This document shows positions 35,197 to 43,288 of a stretch of 64,000 bases of DNA, in pieces (the stretch's first letter is position 1; each line of letters begins with the position of its first letter). The position numbers and the translations under genes are program-made. Source of the DNA: Bacteroidales bacterium (GTDB lineage Bacteria > Bacteroidota > Bacteroidia > Bacteroidales > P3); the NCBI GenBank assembly GCA_024400665.1, contig JAKSML010000002.1, positions 27,803 to 91,802 of the forward strand. Direction: 5' to 3'. A model generated the notes under the pieces. It saw only the letters and a list, made by a program, of their open reading frames with translations, did no database searches and was not told the origin of the DNA.

Positions 35197-36974
35197 AACG
35201 CCTCGCCCTTATCCTCTCTCTCGGACTGCTCCTCGCAGCCTCATGTGCCAAGCCCGGAACCCTGTCCGGCGGTCCCAAAGATGAGCTCCCGCCCGTCATC
35301 CTGGGCACCGAGCCCCGCAACGGCACCACCCATTTCAGCGCCAACGAGTTTGTCATCAACTTCGACGAATATGTGAGCGTGCGCGACGCCGAGAACAACA
35401 TCCTCGTCTCCCCGCCCATGAAGCACAAGCCCGAGTACAGCACCCGCGGCCGCGGCATCGTGGTGCGCCTCCGCGACACCCTGCGCGAGAACACCACCTA
35501 CCTCTTCCAGTTCAAAGAGGGCATCGCCGACTTCAACGAAGGCAATATCCTCAACTCCTTCGAGTATGTCTTCTCCACGGGCGACGTCATCGACAGCATG
35601 ACCCTCCGCGGCACCGTGCTCGACGCCTTCAGCGGCAAGCCCCACGAGGAGCCCGTCTCCGTGCTGGCCTTCGCCGAAGAGCAGATGGCCGACAGCATCG
35701 GCGACTCCGTAGTGGCAAAAGTGCAGCCTATGTATATGACCCGCTGCGACAAAGAGGGACGCTTCACCCTCAACCATCTCCGCCAGGGCCGCTACCTCCT
35801 CCTCGCTCTCGAAGATGCCAACAAGGACCTTCATTTCGACGCTGGCGAGCCTGTCGGATTTCTCGACACCCTCATCCTCGCCACCCGTATGCCCGCACCT
35901 CCTGACACCATACACCGCGACACCGCCACCCTCGACTCCGCTGCACGCGACAGCCTCCGCATAGCCGACAGCATAGCCATCGCCAAGGCCGACTCTATCA
36001 CTGCCGCCGTGCCACAGCTCAGCATCCACCTCTCCCTGCTCAAGAAAGAGGCTCAGCGCGTGCTCAAATCCGAGATGCCGCGACAAGGCTTCTGCGAAAT
36101 ATCGCTCGCCCTGCCGCTCAGCGACAGCAGCCAGCTCGTCAGCCTCGACGGCAGCCCCATATACTTCAAATATGAGCCGCACCGCGACACCCTCCACGTC
36201 TGGACTGCCAACCCCGCCGCCGACTCCCTCACCCTGCTGCTCACCGACACCAACCTCCACGACACCCTCTCTCTCCGCTACCGCAGCAAGGCCAAGACGA
36301 AGGCTCCCTCCTCTAAAGAGAGCTCGCTCAAATGCCTCTCAGGCACCTCGCACCCCTATTTCGACACCCTCTGGATTGTCTCCAGCAAGCCCCTCAGCAA
36401 CAGCGACACCGTGACCGACAGCATCGTCTCCGTCTTCTGCCTCTCCGACAGCACCACCACCCGCTGCCCGATCAAATGGAAGAACGACATCCTGCCGCAA
36501 GGCAGCACCCGAGCCATGCTCCTCTTTGACGGAAAGCAGGGCGAGAAATACAAGATCACCATCCCCGACAACCAGTTCAACGACATCTACGGCAAGGGCA
36601 ACGACACCCTCGTATTCTCAACCGAATACACCAAGGCCGAGCAATACGGCAACATCATCCTCACCATCTCCCGCCCCGACAGCCTGGCCGACAGCGTGCC
36701 TGTCATCATCGAACTGATCAACAGCTCTGACAAACTCGTCAACCAACACAAGCTCCTCACCGACGAGAAGGTCACCTTCTCCCACCTCAAAGGCGACAAA
36801 TACAGCCTGCGAGCCTTCATCGACTACAATGGCGACGGGCTTTGGACTCCGGGCGACTACTATGCACACCGCCAGCCCGAACCCATCTTCCGCTTCGAGA
36901 AAGTCCTCGAACTCCGCGAGAACTGGGACATGGAAGAAAAATGGGCGCCGGGAGCTGGTATTAGTGAATTGTGA
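35193..36974 (+). CDS. Lipoprotein with N-terminal Ig-like (SbsA-type) domain
   Basis: A 593-residue lipoprotein (lipobox LLAASC, Cys18). Residues about 32-130 form a bacterial Ig-like domain of the SbsA type (PPVILGTEPRNGTTHFS then EFVINFDEYVSV), and a carboxypeptidase-regulatory-like fold follows (LRGTVLDAFSGKPHEEPVSVLAF). The last part reads YSLRAFIDYNGDGLWTPGDY, a pattern common in this Bacteroidetes protein group, which is widespread but uncharacterised. It overlaps the phosphoesterase gene by 4 bp. A surface or periplasmic scaffold role is inferred. Confidence 0.86.
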   Translation: MKRLALILSLGLLLAASCAKPGTLSGGPKDELPPVILGTEPRNGTTHFSANEFVINFDEYVSVRDAENNILVSPPMKHKPEYSTRGRGIVVRLRDTLRENTTYLFQFKEGIADFNEGNILNSFEYVFSTGDVIDSMTLRGTVLDAFSGKPHEEPVSVLAFAEEQMADSIGDSVVAKVQPMYMTRCDKEGRFTLNHLRQGRYLLLALEDANKDLHFDAGEPVGFLDTLILATRMPAPPDTIHRDTATLDSAARDSLRIADSIAIAKADSITAAVPQLSIHLSLLKKEAQRVLKSEMPRQGFCEISLALPLSDSSQLVSLDGSPIYFKYEPHRDTLHVWTANPAADSLTLLLTDTNLHDTLSLRYRSKAKTKAPSSKESSLKCLSGTSHPYFDTLWIVSSKPLSNSDTVTDSIVSVFCLSDSTTTRCPIKWKNDILPQGSTRAMLLFDGKQGEKYKITIPDNQFNDIYGKGNDTLVFSTEYTKAEQYGNIILTISRPDSLADSVPVIIELINSSDKLVNQHKLLTDEKVTFSHLKGDKYSLRAFIDYNGDGLWTPGDYYAHRQPEPIFRFEKVLELRENWDMEEKWAPGAGISEL

Positions 36975-37078
36975 AATTGTGAATTGTGAATTGTGAAATT
37001 GTGAAATTGTGAAATTGTGAATTGACAATACAAGCTGGCGGCAACCGCCCTAATTATCAATTATCAATTAAAAAACGC
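36960..37078. repeat. Family A repeat, long copy
   Basis: At least seven units of GTGAATTGTGAAATT, then TGACAATACAAGCTGGCGG, CAACCGCCC and TAATTATCAATTATCAATTA. It joins the lipoprotein stop to the flippase ATG and shows the full order of units: direct repeats, GC core, opposite arm. Confidence 0.8.
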
Positions 37079-37081
37079 ACC

Positions 37082-38587
37082 ATGTTGCAGAAGAAACTCC
37101 TCTCCGGCCTATTCTGGGTCCTGCTGCTCAACCTGCTCATCAAGCCTTTCTGGATCTTGGGCATCGAAGTGGGCATGCAGAACGCTGTCGGCCATGAGGA
37201 ATACGGCTTCTACTTCGCCATCTTCAACCTCGCCTACATCTTCAACATACTCCTCGACCTCGGCATCACCAACTACAACACCCGCAACATAGCCCGCCAC
37301 CCGCAGCTCCTCCACAAGCACTTCTCCTCTATCATCACTGTCAAGATACTCCTCCTCGGCCTCTACCTCGTTGCCACCTTCACCATCGGCCTCCTCAAAG
37401 GCTACCACTCACGCCAGTTCTCCATCCTCGCCTTCCTCTGTATCAACCAGTTCCTCAACTCCTTCATCCTCTACCTCCGCAGCAACTTCGAGGGGCTCCT
37501 GCTCTTCAAATGGGACAGCGTCATCAGCATCCTCGACCGCGTCATCATGATCCTCATCTGCGGCTGCCTGCTGTGGCTCCCCAACCATCCCGCCATCAAG
37601 ATAGAGTACTTTGTCTATGCACAAACAGCAGCCTACCTCATCACCACAGCCGTAGCCCTCGCCGTCCTCCTATCACGCATGAAGAAGCTGAAAGTGAACT
37701 GTGAAACTGTGAACTGTGAAGGAGTGAACTGTGAACTGACAAATCTAAATCTGCGTTTCTCCTGGCCCTTCACCTTCGCCATCATCAAGCAGAGCGCCCC
37801 CTACGCCCTGCTGGTGCTCCTCATGGCCTCCTACAACCGCATCGACCCCGTTCTGCTCGAAAGCCTCATACCCGACGGCACCCTCCAGGCAGGCATCTAT
37901 GCCGGCGCCTTCCGCCTCCTCGACGCCCTCACCATGATAGCCTACCTCGTTTCCGTGCCCCTCTTGCCCATCTACTCCAAACTCACACGCCCCCCCATCG
38001 ACACCCCGCACCTCGCCTCCGTCACCCGCCTCATGTTCTCACTCATCATCATCTTCGCCATCACCGCCGCCATCACCTTCAGCAGCATGAGCCACACCCT
38101 CATGAGCCTACTCTTCGAAGAGAACATCGACCAGCTCGAAAAAGTATTCCGCATCCTCATCTACAGCATCATACCCATCTCCGTCACCTATATCTTCGGC
38201 ACCCTCCTCACCGCCGACGGACGGCTCCGACGGCTCAACATCCTCGCCGCCTGCTCCCTCGCCCTCAACATCCTCATCAACCTCATCCTCATCCCCCGCC
38301 ACGGTGCCATAGGCTCCGCCTACGCCAGCCTCGCCGCCCAGAGTTTCATGGCCGTCACCCAGCTGGTCAGCGCCCTGCGCCAATTCGACATGAAGCCACA
38401 CTGCAGCTATACAATAAAGATAGCCCTATTCACGTTATTCATTATTGGCTGCAACATCCTGCTGCGACAGATGGGCATCTCCTGGCTGCCCTGGCTCCTC
38501 GCCATCCTCGCCGCCGCCCTCATCGCCGCCCTCCTGCTACGCCTCATCAACATCAAAGAAATAATGACAATAATAAAGGAACAATGA
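37082..38587 (+). CDS. Polysaccharide flippase (Wzx/PST-type) with repeat-derived loop
   Basis: A 501-residue membrane protein of the MOP superfamily with about 12-14 hydrophobic segments; it probably flips lipid-linked sugars to the periplasm. The N-terminus (KLLSGLFWVLLLNLLIKPFWILG) and GLLLFKWDS are as in oligosaccharide flippases. ATG 37082 is used; the frame upstream is only repeat DNA. Residues about 204-221 (37691-37744) read KVNCETVNCEGVNCELTN and are encoded by family A direct-repeat units. This lies in the central loop between the two six-helix halves, where an insertion would be least harmful. Whether the product is functional is inferred. Confidence 0.87.
   Translation: MLQKKLLSGLFWVLLLNLLIKPFWILGIEVGMQNAVGHEEYGFYFAIFNLAYIFNILLDLGITNYNTRNIARHPQLLHKHFSSIITVKILLLGLYLVATFTIGLLKGYHSRQFSILAFLCINQFLNSFILYLRSNFEGLLLFKWDSVISILDRVIMILICGCLLWLPNHPAIKIEYFVYAQTAAYLITTAVALAVLLSRMKKLKVNCETVNCEGVNCELTNLNLRFSWPFTFAIIKQSAPYALLVLLMASYNRIDPVLLESLIPDGTLQAGIYAGAFRLLDALTMIAYLVSVPLLPIYSKLTRPPIDTPHLASVTRLMFSLIIIFAITAAITFSSMSHTLMSLLFEENIDQLEKVFRILIYSIIPISVTYIFGTLLTADGRLRRLNILAACSLALNILINLILIPRHGAIGSAYASLAAQSFMAVTQLVSALRQFDMKPHCSYTIKIALFTLFIIGCNILLRQMGISWLPWLLAILAAALIAALLLRLINIKEIMTIIKEQ
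37691..37744. repeat. In-frame family A direct repeats in the flippase gene
   Basis: Five units of GTGAACTGTGAA and shortened forms, the same as intergenic units at 36960-37020 and 51923-51955. It adds about 18 codons without a frameshift. Confidence 0.8.
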
Positions 38588-38600
38588 ACCAATAAAAGCT

Positions 38601-38622
38601 GAGACGTAGCACGCTACGTCTC
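38601..38622. repeat. REP-like palindrome, family E
   Basis: Perfect 10-bp arms GAGACGTAGC and GCTACGTCTC with a 2-nt loop, just past the flippase stop. A relative lies at 43247-43276. Confidence 0.75.
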
Positions 38623-38659
38623 TACAGGCTGCCGCACGAAAGGACCACTGGCTCTTTCT

Positions 38660-38703
38660 TCCCGCCCTAATTCTCAATTATCAATTATCAATTCTCAATT
38701 AAA
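38660..38703. repeat. Family A repeat abutting the fabD start
   Basis: CCCGCCCTAATTCTCAATTA, then TCAATTATCAATTCTCAATT and AAAA before the ATG. Confidence 0.75.
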
Positions 38704-38704
38704 A

Positions 38705-39571
38705 ATGAAAACCGCATACATCTTTCCTGGACAAGGCTCCCAATTCGTAGGCATGGGCCAAGACCTCTACGACACCAACCCCCAATGTCGCGACCTTTTT
38801 GAGCGTGCCAACGAGATTCTCGGCTTCCGCATCACCGACCTCATGTTCCACGGCACTCCCGAAGACCTCAAGCAGACGCGCGTCACCCAGCCCGCCGTCT
38901 TCCTCCACAGCGTCATCCTCGCCGCCTCCCTCGGCAATGACTTCCAGCCCGACATGGTCGCCGGCCACTCGCTGGGCGAATTTTCCGCTCTTGTGGCCTC
39001 CAAAGCCATCAGCTTTGACGACGGCCTCCGCCTCGTCGCCGCACGTGCCAACGCCATGCAGCGCTGCTGCCAAGAGTGCCCCTCCACCATGGCCGCCATC
39101 CTCAAACTCGACGACAAGACCGTCGAAGAGGTATGCGCACAAGTCACCGCAGAGGGCCACACCGTCGTGCCAGCCAACTACAACACTCCCGGACAGCTCG
39201 TCATCAGCGGCACCAACGAAGGCGTTGCCCTCGCCTCCGAGAGGCTCAAAGGTCTCAAAGGCCGCGCGCTGCCACTTGCTGTAGGCGGAGCCTTCCACAG
39301 CCCGCTCATGGAGCCCGCACGCCTCGAATTGGCCGAAGCCATACAGGGCACGCCTCTCCACACCCCCATCTGTCCATGCTACCAGAACGTCTGCGCCCTC
39401 CCCGTCACCGACTCCGACACCATCCGCCAAAACCTCATCCTCCAACTCACCTCCCCCGTACGCTGGACCCAGACCGTGCTGCAGATGTCAGCCGACGGTG
39501 CCGCCGAATACATCGAACTCGGCCCTGGCACCACTCTCCAAGGCATGGTGAAACGCATCCTTGGAAACTGA
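38705..39571 (+). CDS. fabD: Malonyl-CoA:ACP transacylase FabD
   Basis: Loads malonyl groups onto acyl carrier protein for fatty acid synthesis. The 288-residue length is normal. The oxyanion region IFPGQGSQFVGMG is at the N-terminus. The active-site Ser is Ser89 in GHSLGEFSAL; the partner His is His198 in GGAFHSPLM. The Gln of PGQGSQ and Arg114 (ARANAMQ) are also present. A family A repeat supplies its AT-rich leader. No other fab genes are adjacent. Confidence 0.96.
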   Translation: MKTAYIFPGQGSQFVGMGQDLYDTNPQCRDLFERANEILGFRITDLMFHGTPEDLKQTRVTQPAVFLHSVILAASLGNDFQPDMVAGHSLGEFSALVASKAISFDDGLRLVAARANAMQRCCQECPSTMAAILKLDDKTVEEVCAQVTAEGHTVVPANYNTPGQLVISGTNEGVALASERLKGLKGRALPLAVGGAFHSPLMEPARLELAEAIQGTPLHTPICPCYQNVCALPVTDSDTIRQNLILQLTSPVRWTQTVLQMSADGAAEYIELGPGTTLQGMVKRILGN

Positions 39572-39600
39572 TAATAGTGAATGAATTAACAAGTGAAAAT

Positions 39601-41121
39601 ATGAATTTATTAATACACACAGCGGGTGCCCCTAAAAGACTTCGGCTCCGAGATGGAGCCAGGCTGTGTGGGCTTGTGCTGGGTGTGATGGTGGCTGCGG
39701 CGATGCTGCCCGCCTGCACCGGGGTGCAGCCTCCTGCGGCTTACGGGCCTTGTCCCACCGCTGCGCAGCTTGCCTGGCAGCGCATGGAGACGAATATGTT
39801 CTGCCATTTCGGGCCGAATACTTTCAGCGGTCTGGAATGGGGCGAGGGGACGGAGCCCGAAGATCTCTTCAACCCGACAGACCTCGACTGTGTGCAGTGG
39901 TGCGCAGTGGCGCAGGGGGCGGGGATGAAGGGGGTCATCATCACCGCCAAGCATCACGACGGCTTCTGCCTCTGGCCTAATCCTGTCAGCTCGCACACGG
40001 TGAGAGAGAGCAGCTGGCGGGACGGCAAGGGCGATGTGCTGCGCGACCTCTCGGACGCCTGCCGGCAGTATGGGTTGGGTTTCGGGGTGTATATCTCGCC
40101 GTGGGACCGCCATGCTCCCGACTATGGCACCCCGCACTATAATCTCACATTCCGTCAGACACTCGAAGATGCCCTCTCGCACTACGGGCCTGTCTTCGAG
40201 CAATGGTTCGACGGTGCTAACGGCGAGGGGCCGGAGGGGCGTCGCCAGCAGTATGACTGGACTCTTTTCAATACCACGGTTGCCGCCCTACAGCCCCATG
40301 CTGTCATCTTCAGTGACGTGGGACCCGGCTGTCGCTGGGTGGGCAACGAGCAGGGGCGTGGCGGCGTCACGTGCTGGTCGCGTCTCTCCACGCAGGGTTT
40401 TGCCCCAGGAGCAGAGGCGCCTGGTGCGGCGGTGCTCGGCAGCGGACAGAGCGACGGCCAGTGCTGGCTGCCAGCAGAGGCTGACGTGTCGCTCCACGAC
40501 GGCTGGTTCTATCATCCTCAGCAGCAGACTAAGAGTCTGCAAAGACTCCTTTCGATATATTATTCCAGCGTGGGACGCAATGCGCTCCTGCTGCTTAATG
40601 TGCCGCCCGACAGGCGCGGCCGTATCACAGAGGCTGACTCTGTGCGACTTATGGAGTTTCGCAGGGCGCTTGACACGATTTTTGCCTGCGATCTTGCGCA
40701 GGAGAGCCGAGTCACGGCATCTGGGCAGCTCGGCGGTGGTGGTTGCCGGCGGTATGCTGCGGACAATGTGCTCGACACTGCCTATCATACCTACTGGGCT
40801 GTGGCCGACACGCATCTGCAGCCTACGCTGACGCTGCATCTCCGCGAGGCTGTGGCTTTCAACCGCGTGATGTTGCAGGAGTATATACCGCTGGGGCAGC
40901 GAGTGGCGCACTTCGCTGTGCAGGTTACCGACACGAATGGTGCATGGCGGACTGTGGCTCAGGGCACTACGATAGGCTATAAGCGCATCTTGCTGCTGCC
41001 CGACATGCGTGCCGACGCGGTGCGTATCTGCTTTGACGGCTGCCTTGCCGCCCCTGTCATCAACCGCGTCGCGCTCTATTACGACGCTATCTATAGGCCT
41101 GAGGAGGGGGAGAGGCAATGA
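39601..41121 (+). CDS. Alpha-L-fucosidase, glycoside hydrolase family 29, lipoprotein
   Basis: A 506-residue exported enzyme that removes alpha-L-fucose from glycans. The signal peptide ends in a lipobox-like MLPAC (Cys39). The catalytic domain contains HFGPNTFSGLEWGEG, ITAKHHDGFCLWP and YISPWDRH. The predicted nucleophile is Asp204 in EQWFDGANGEG, the GH29 site. A C-terminal region (from about residue 375) resembles an F5/8C-type carbohydrate-binding module. Codon use has more G- and T-ending codons than neighbouring fabD, and continues into the next gene, which suggests this pair was acquired together. It fits host mucin or plant-glycan foraging. Confidence 0.9.
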   Translation: MNLLIHTAGAPKRLRLRDGARLCGLVLGVMVAAAMLPACTGVQPPAAYGPCPTAAQLAWQRMETNMFCHFGPNTFSGLEWGEGTEPEDLFNPTDLDCVQWCAVAQGAGMKGVIITAKHHDGFCLWPNPVSSHTVRESSWRDGKGDVLRDLSDACRQYGLGFGVYISPWDRHAPDYGTPHYNLTFRQTLEDALSHYGPVFEQWFDGANGEGPEGRRQQYDWTLFNTTVAALQPHAVIFSDVGPGCRWVGNEQGRGGVTCWSRLSTQGFAPGAEAPGAAVLGSGQSDGQCWLPAEADVSLHDGWFYHPQQQTKSLQRLLSIYYSSVGRNALLLLNVPPDRRGRITEADSVRLMEFRRALDTIFACDLAQESRVTASGQLGGGGCRRYAADNVLDTAYHTYWAVADTHLQPTLTLHLREAVAFNRVMLQEYIPLGQRVAHFAVQVTDTNGAWRTVAQGTTIGYKRILLLPDMRADAVRICFDGCLAAPVINRVALYYDAIYRPEEGERQ

Positions 41122-42083
41122 GCGGAAGGGGCGGGCTTTTTGAGCATGGCAGAGGGGGCTTGCGGCCAGCTGGGAGCTGGAGCCAATTAGGGGCGGGAGT
41201 CGTTTTGGGGCATCTTGCCAGTTTCTCGGCATATGCCATCTTCGGCCTCAACATTATTCTCTGCAAGGATATTGCGAGCGAGGGCAGTCTCTCGCCGCTG
41301 CTGTTGTTCACGTTGCGGGCTTTCTGTGCTGGAGTGCTTTTCTGGCTGCTCTCGCTCTTCACCCCGCGTGAGGCTGTTCCCGCTGCCGACCTCTTGCGTA
41401 TGGCGGGTGCGGGTATGCTGGGCTTGGTCATCCCCCAGCTCACATTCCTCACGGCTATCACTATGACGGCGCCTATCGACCTCTCTGTGGTTCAGAGCAC
41501 CACCCCTATCATGACTATGTTTGTCGCAGCCATCTTCCTCAAGGAGCCCATCAGCTGGCAGAAGGCTGGCGGCGTGGCGCTGAGCTTTGCTGGTGTGCTG
41601 TGGCTTATTCTCCAATCGACCCATTCCGCTGGTAGCGTCGTGACGCGCCCGCTCGGCATCGTCCTCACCATTCTCAACACTGTCAGCTTCGCCCTCTATC
41701 TTGGCGTCTGCCGTCCTGTCATTCAGCGATACAGCGTTGTCACTCTGATGAAATGGATGTTTCTCTTCGCCTTCGTCATCTCGCTGCCGTTCTCGGTGGG
41801 CGACCTCAAGACTCTGGATGTCCGTGCTGTCCCAGTTTCTGTATGGTGGGAGGTGGCGTATCTTATCTTCTTTGCCACTTTTATAGCTTATTTTCTCATT
41901 CCCGTAGGACAGCAGCGCATCCGCCCCACGTTGGTGAGCATGTACGGCTATCTCCAGCCGATAATAGCCACAGTGGTAGGCGTGGCGGTGGGTATGGACC
42001 GCCTCACGGTGATGAAGGTGCTGGCTGCGGTGTGTGTGTTTGCCGGCGTGGCTGTTGTGAATCGCAGTCCGAAGAGAGAGTAG
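41118..42083 (+). CDS. EamA/DMT-family transporter, second copy
   Basis: A 321-residue, ten-helix EamA transporter. The first EamA repeat begins FSAYAIFGLNIILCKD and the second ends YGYLQPIIATVVGVAVGMDRLT, as expected of the family. It overlaps the fucosidase gene by 4 bp (ATGA), so an import or export role linked to fucoside use is possible, though unproven. Residues about 16-30 (PAGSWSQLGAGVV) are encoded by a fragment that resembles the repeat core at 47208-47252, so the N-terminal extension may be repeat-derived. The true start could be further inside, but no ATG occurs before the first helix. Confidence 0.84.
   Translation: MSGRGGLFEHGRGGLRPAGSWSQLGAGVVLGHLASFSAYAIFGLNIILCKDIASEGSLSPLLLFTLRAFCAGVLFWLLSLFTPREAVPAADLLRMAGAGMLGLVIPQLTFLTAITMTAPIDLSVVQSTTPIMTMFVAAIFLKEPISWQKAGGVALSFAGVLWLILQSTHSAGSVVTRPLGIVLTILNTVSFALYLGVCRPVIQRYSVVTLMKWMFLFAFVISLPFSVGDLKTLDVRAVPVSVWWEVAYLIFFATFIAYFLIPVGQQRIRPTLVSMYGYLQPIIATVVGVAVGMDRLTVMKVLAAVCVFAGVAVVNRSPKRE
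41165..41205. repeat. Repeat-core fragment in the 5' end of a gene
   Basis: CCAGCTGGGAGCTGGAGCCA and ATTAGGGGCGGGAGTCG; the second matches the family A core AATTAGGGCGGGAGCCG. Related DNA occurs in the gene at 46467-47384. Confidence 0.6.
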
Positions 42084-42134
42084 TTCCTTGGTTAGGAGGG
42101 GCGCTGGACCGAATGATAAAATTAATGAAGAAAG

Positions 42135-42200
42135 AATGAAGAAAGTCCTGTGGACTTTCGATAGCGAAGCGGAGAATAAGAGTGAGCTGCCGCACGACGG
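42135..42200. repeat. Family D unit and GC-rich core
   Basis: GAAAGTCCTGTGGACTTTC, then GATAGCGAAGCGGAGAAT, then GCTGCCGCACGACGGC. The last 16-mer occurs also, in part, at 20385, 38628 and (reversed) 51110. Confidence 0.6.
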
Positions 42201-42252
42201 CTTCCGCCATACTCTTTATTCTTCATTTTATATTTATTGAGAAGGTGAGGTG

Positions 42253-43002
42253 TCACCAGATGAAGCCGTCGAAGGGGTGGTTGCGGTCGAAGTCCTGCTG
42301 CTGAGAGAGTATCTGGAGGCGTTTGATGCGCCGGCAGCCCCATTTCCACATTTTGACGTCGAACCATATCAACACGATGAAGAGGAGGGCGCTGGCAATC
42401 TCGCCGCCGTAGGGCATGCTGTCGGGTATCATGAGCAGGGCGTCGAAAGTGCCGTGCATCAGCATGGGGATGAAGAAGGCGAGGAACAGGTAGCGGGTGC
42501 GGCGCTGGGGGTTGAATTTGGCGAGGGCTGTGTAGTAGCCCATCATGATGCCGAAGAGGAAGTGTGCGGGTACGGAGAGTAGGGCGCGGACGATGCTGGT
42601 GGTGAGGGCATTTTCGAAGAGGGGCTGGCTGAAGATGTAGCTGATGTTTTCGCAGCAGGCGAAGCCTAGGGCGACAAAGCAGCTATAGACGATACCGTCG
42701 AAGTATTCGTCGAACTGCGGGCTTTTCCAGATGGCGAGGACGAGGAGGAGGAGTTTGCAGAGTTCTTCGCTGCAGCCTGCCACGATGTAGGCGGTGTAGG
42801 CGCCACTCACTATGGGCATTGGCGGGGTGTAGAGGGTGAGGAGGTTTTCCAGCACGATTACGGGCAGCACGGAGAGCATTCCGAAGAGGAATGCTTTGAG
42901 CAGTTGGCCGAGGGGTTCGCGCTGGTATTTGTCTTGCCGATAGACGATGATGCCGAGCACGATTACGGGCAGGATGGCGAGTGCGAGGAGGAGTGTGTTC
43001 AT
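42253..43002 (-). CDS. PrsW-family intramembrane metalloprotease
   Basis: A 249-residue membrane protein with about seven or eight hydrophobic segments. PrsW motifs are complete: the Glu pair in GCSEELCK, FDGIVYSCFVALGFACCENI, and the His residues of VPAHFLFG and MHGTFD. In Firmicutes PrsW cleaves an anti-sigma factor; in Bacteroidetes the substrate is not known. The gene stands alone, between repeat copies. The short tail after the last helix is basic (KMWKWGCRRIKRLQ), hence cytoplasmic. Confidence 0.9.
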   Translation of the reverse strand: MNTLLLALAILPVIVLGIIVYRQDKYQREPLGQLLKAFLFGMLSVLPVIVLENLLTLYTPPMPIVSGAYTAYIVAGCSEELCKLLLLVLAIWKSPQFDEYFDGIVYSCFVALGFACCENISYIFSQPLFENALTTSIVRALLSVPAHFLFGIMMGYYTALAKFNPQRRTRYLFLAFFIPMLMHGTFDALLMIPDSMPYGGEIASALLFIVLIWFDVKMWKWGCRRIKRLQILSQQQDFDRNHPFDGFIW

Positions 43003-43104
43003 GGTCTGTGAGGTGTGAATTATGAGCTGCGAACTGTGAGCTGTGGTCTGAGGGCAGTAGTCGCCCCAGCTCTCAATTTTTTAACATTTGGATTTAACAT
43101 TTGG

Positions 43105-43160
43105 TCCAAACTCACACCAAACCCAGACCAAACTCAGACCAAACTCAGACCAAACCCACT
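43105..43160. repeat. 11-bp tandem repeat
   Basis: About five units of CAAACTCAGAC (variants CAAACTCACAC and CAAACCCAGAC), between the PrsW gene and the lipoprotein gene. Followed by AGATGTTAAAAATTGGGG. Confidence 0.8.
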
Positions 43161-43246
43161 CATTTTTTGGAGATGTTAAAAATTGGGGCGAGAGGAGTAA
43201 GTTTTTTTTTAACAATTAGGGTGAATAATGAGTTAGACTGTATTGT

Positions 43247-43276
43247 GGGTAGAGAGGTAGCGCTACATCTCTACCC
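43247..43276. terminator. Palindrome, REP-like or terminator, family E
   Basis: Arms GGGTAGAGAGGTAGC (43247-43261) and GCTACATCTCTACCC (43262-43276), one mismatch. It lies 12 bp past the stop of the lipoprotein gene at 43289. Confidence 0.65.
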
Positions 43277-43288
43277 ATTATTTTGTAT

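Noticed and set aside
39076-39600. N-terminal extension of the fucosidase frame into fabD
   Set aside because: It is an Arg/His/Pro-rich shadow of fabD; the lipoprotein signal peptide starts at ATG 39601.
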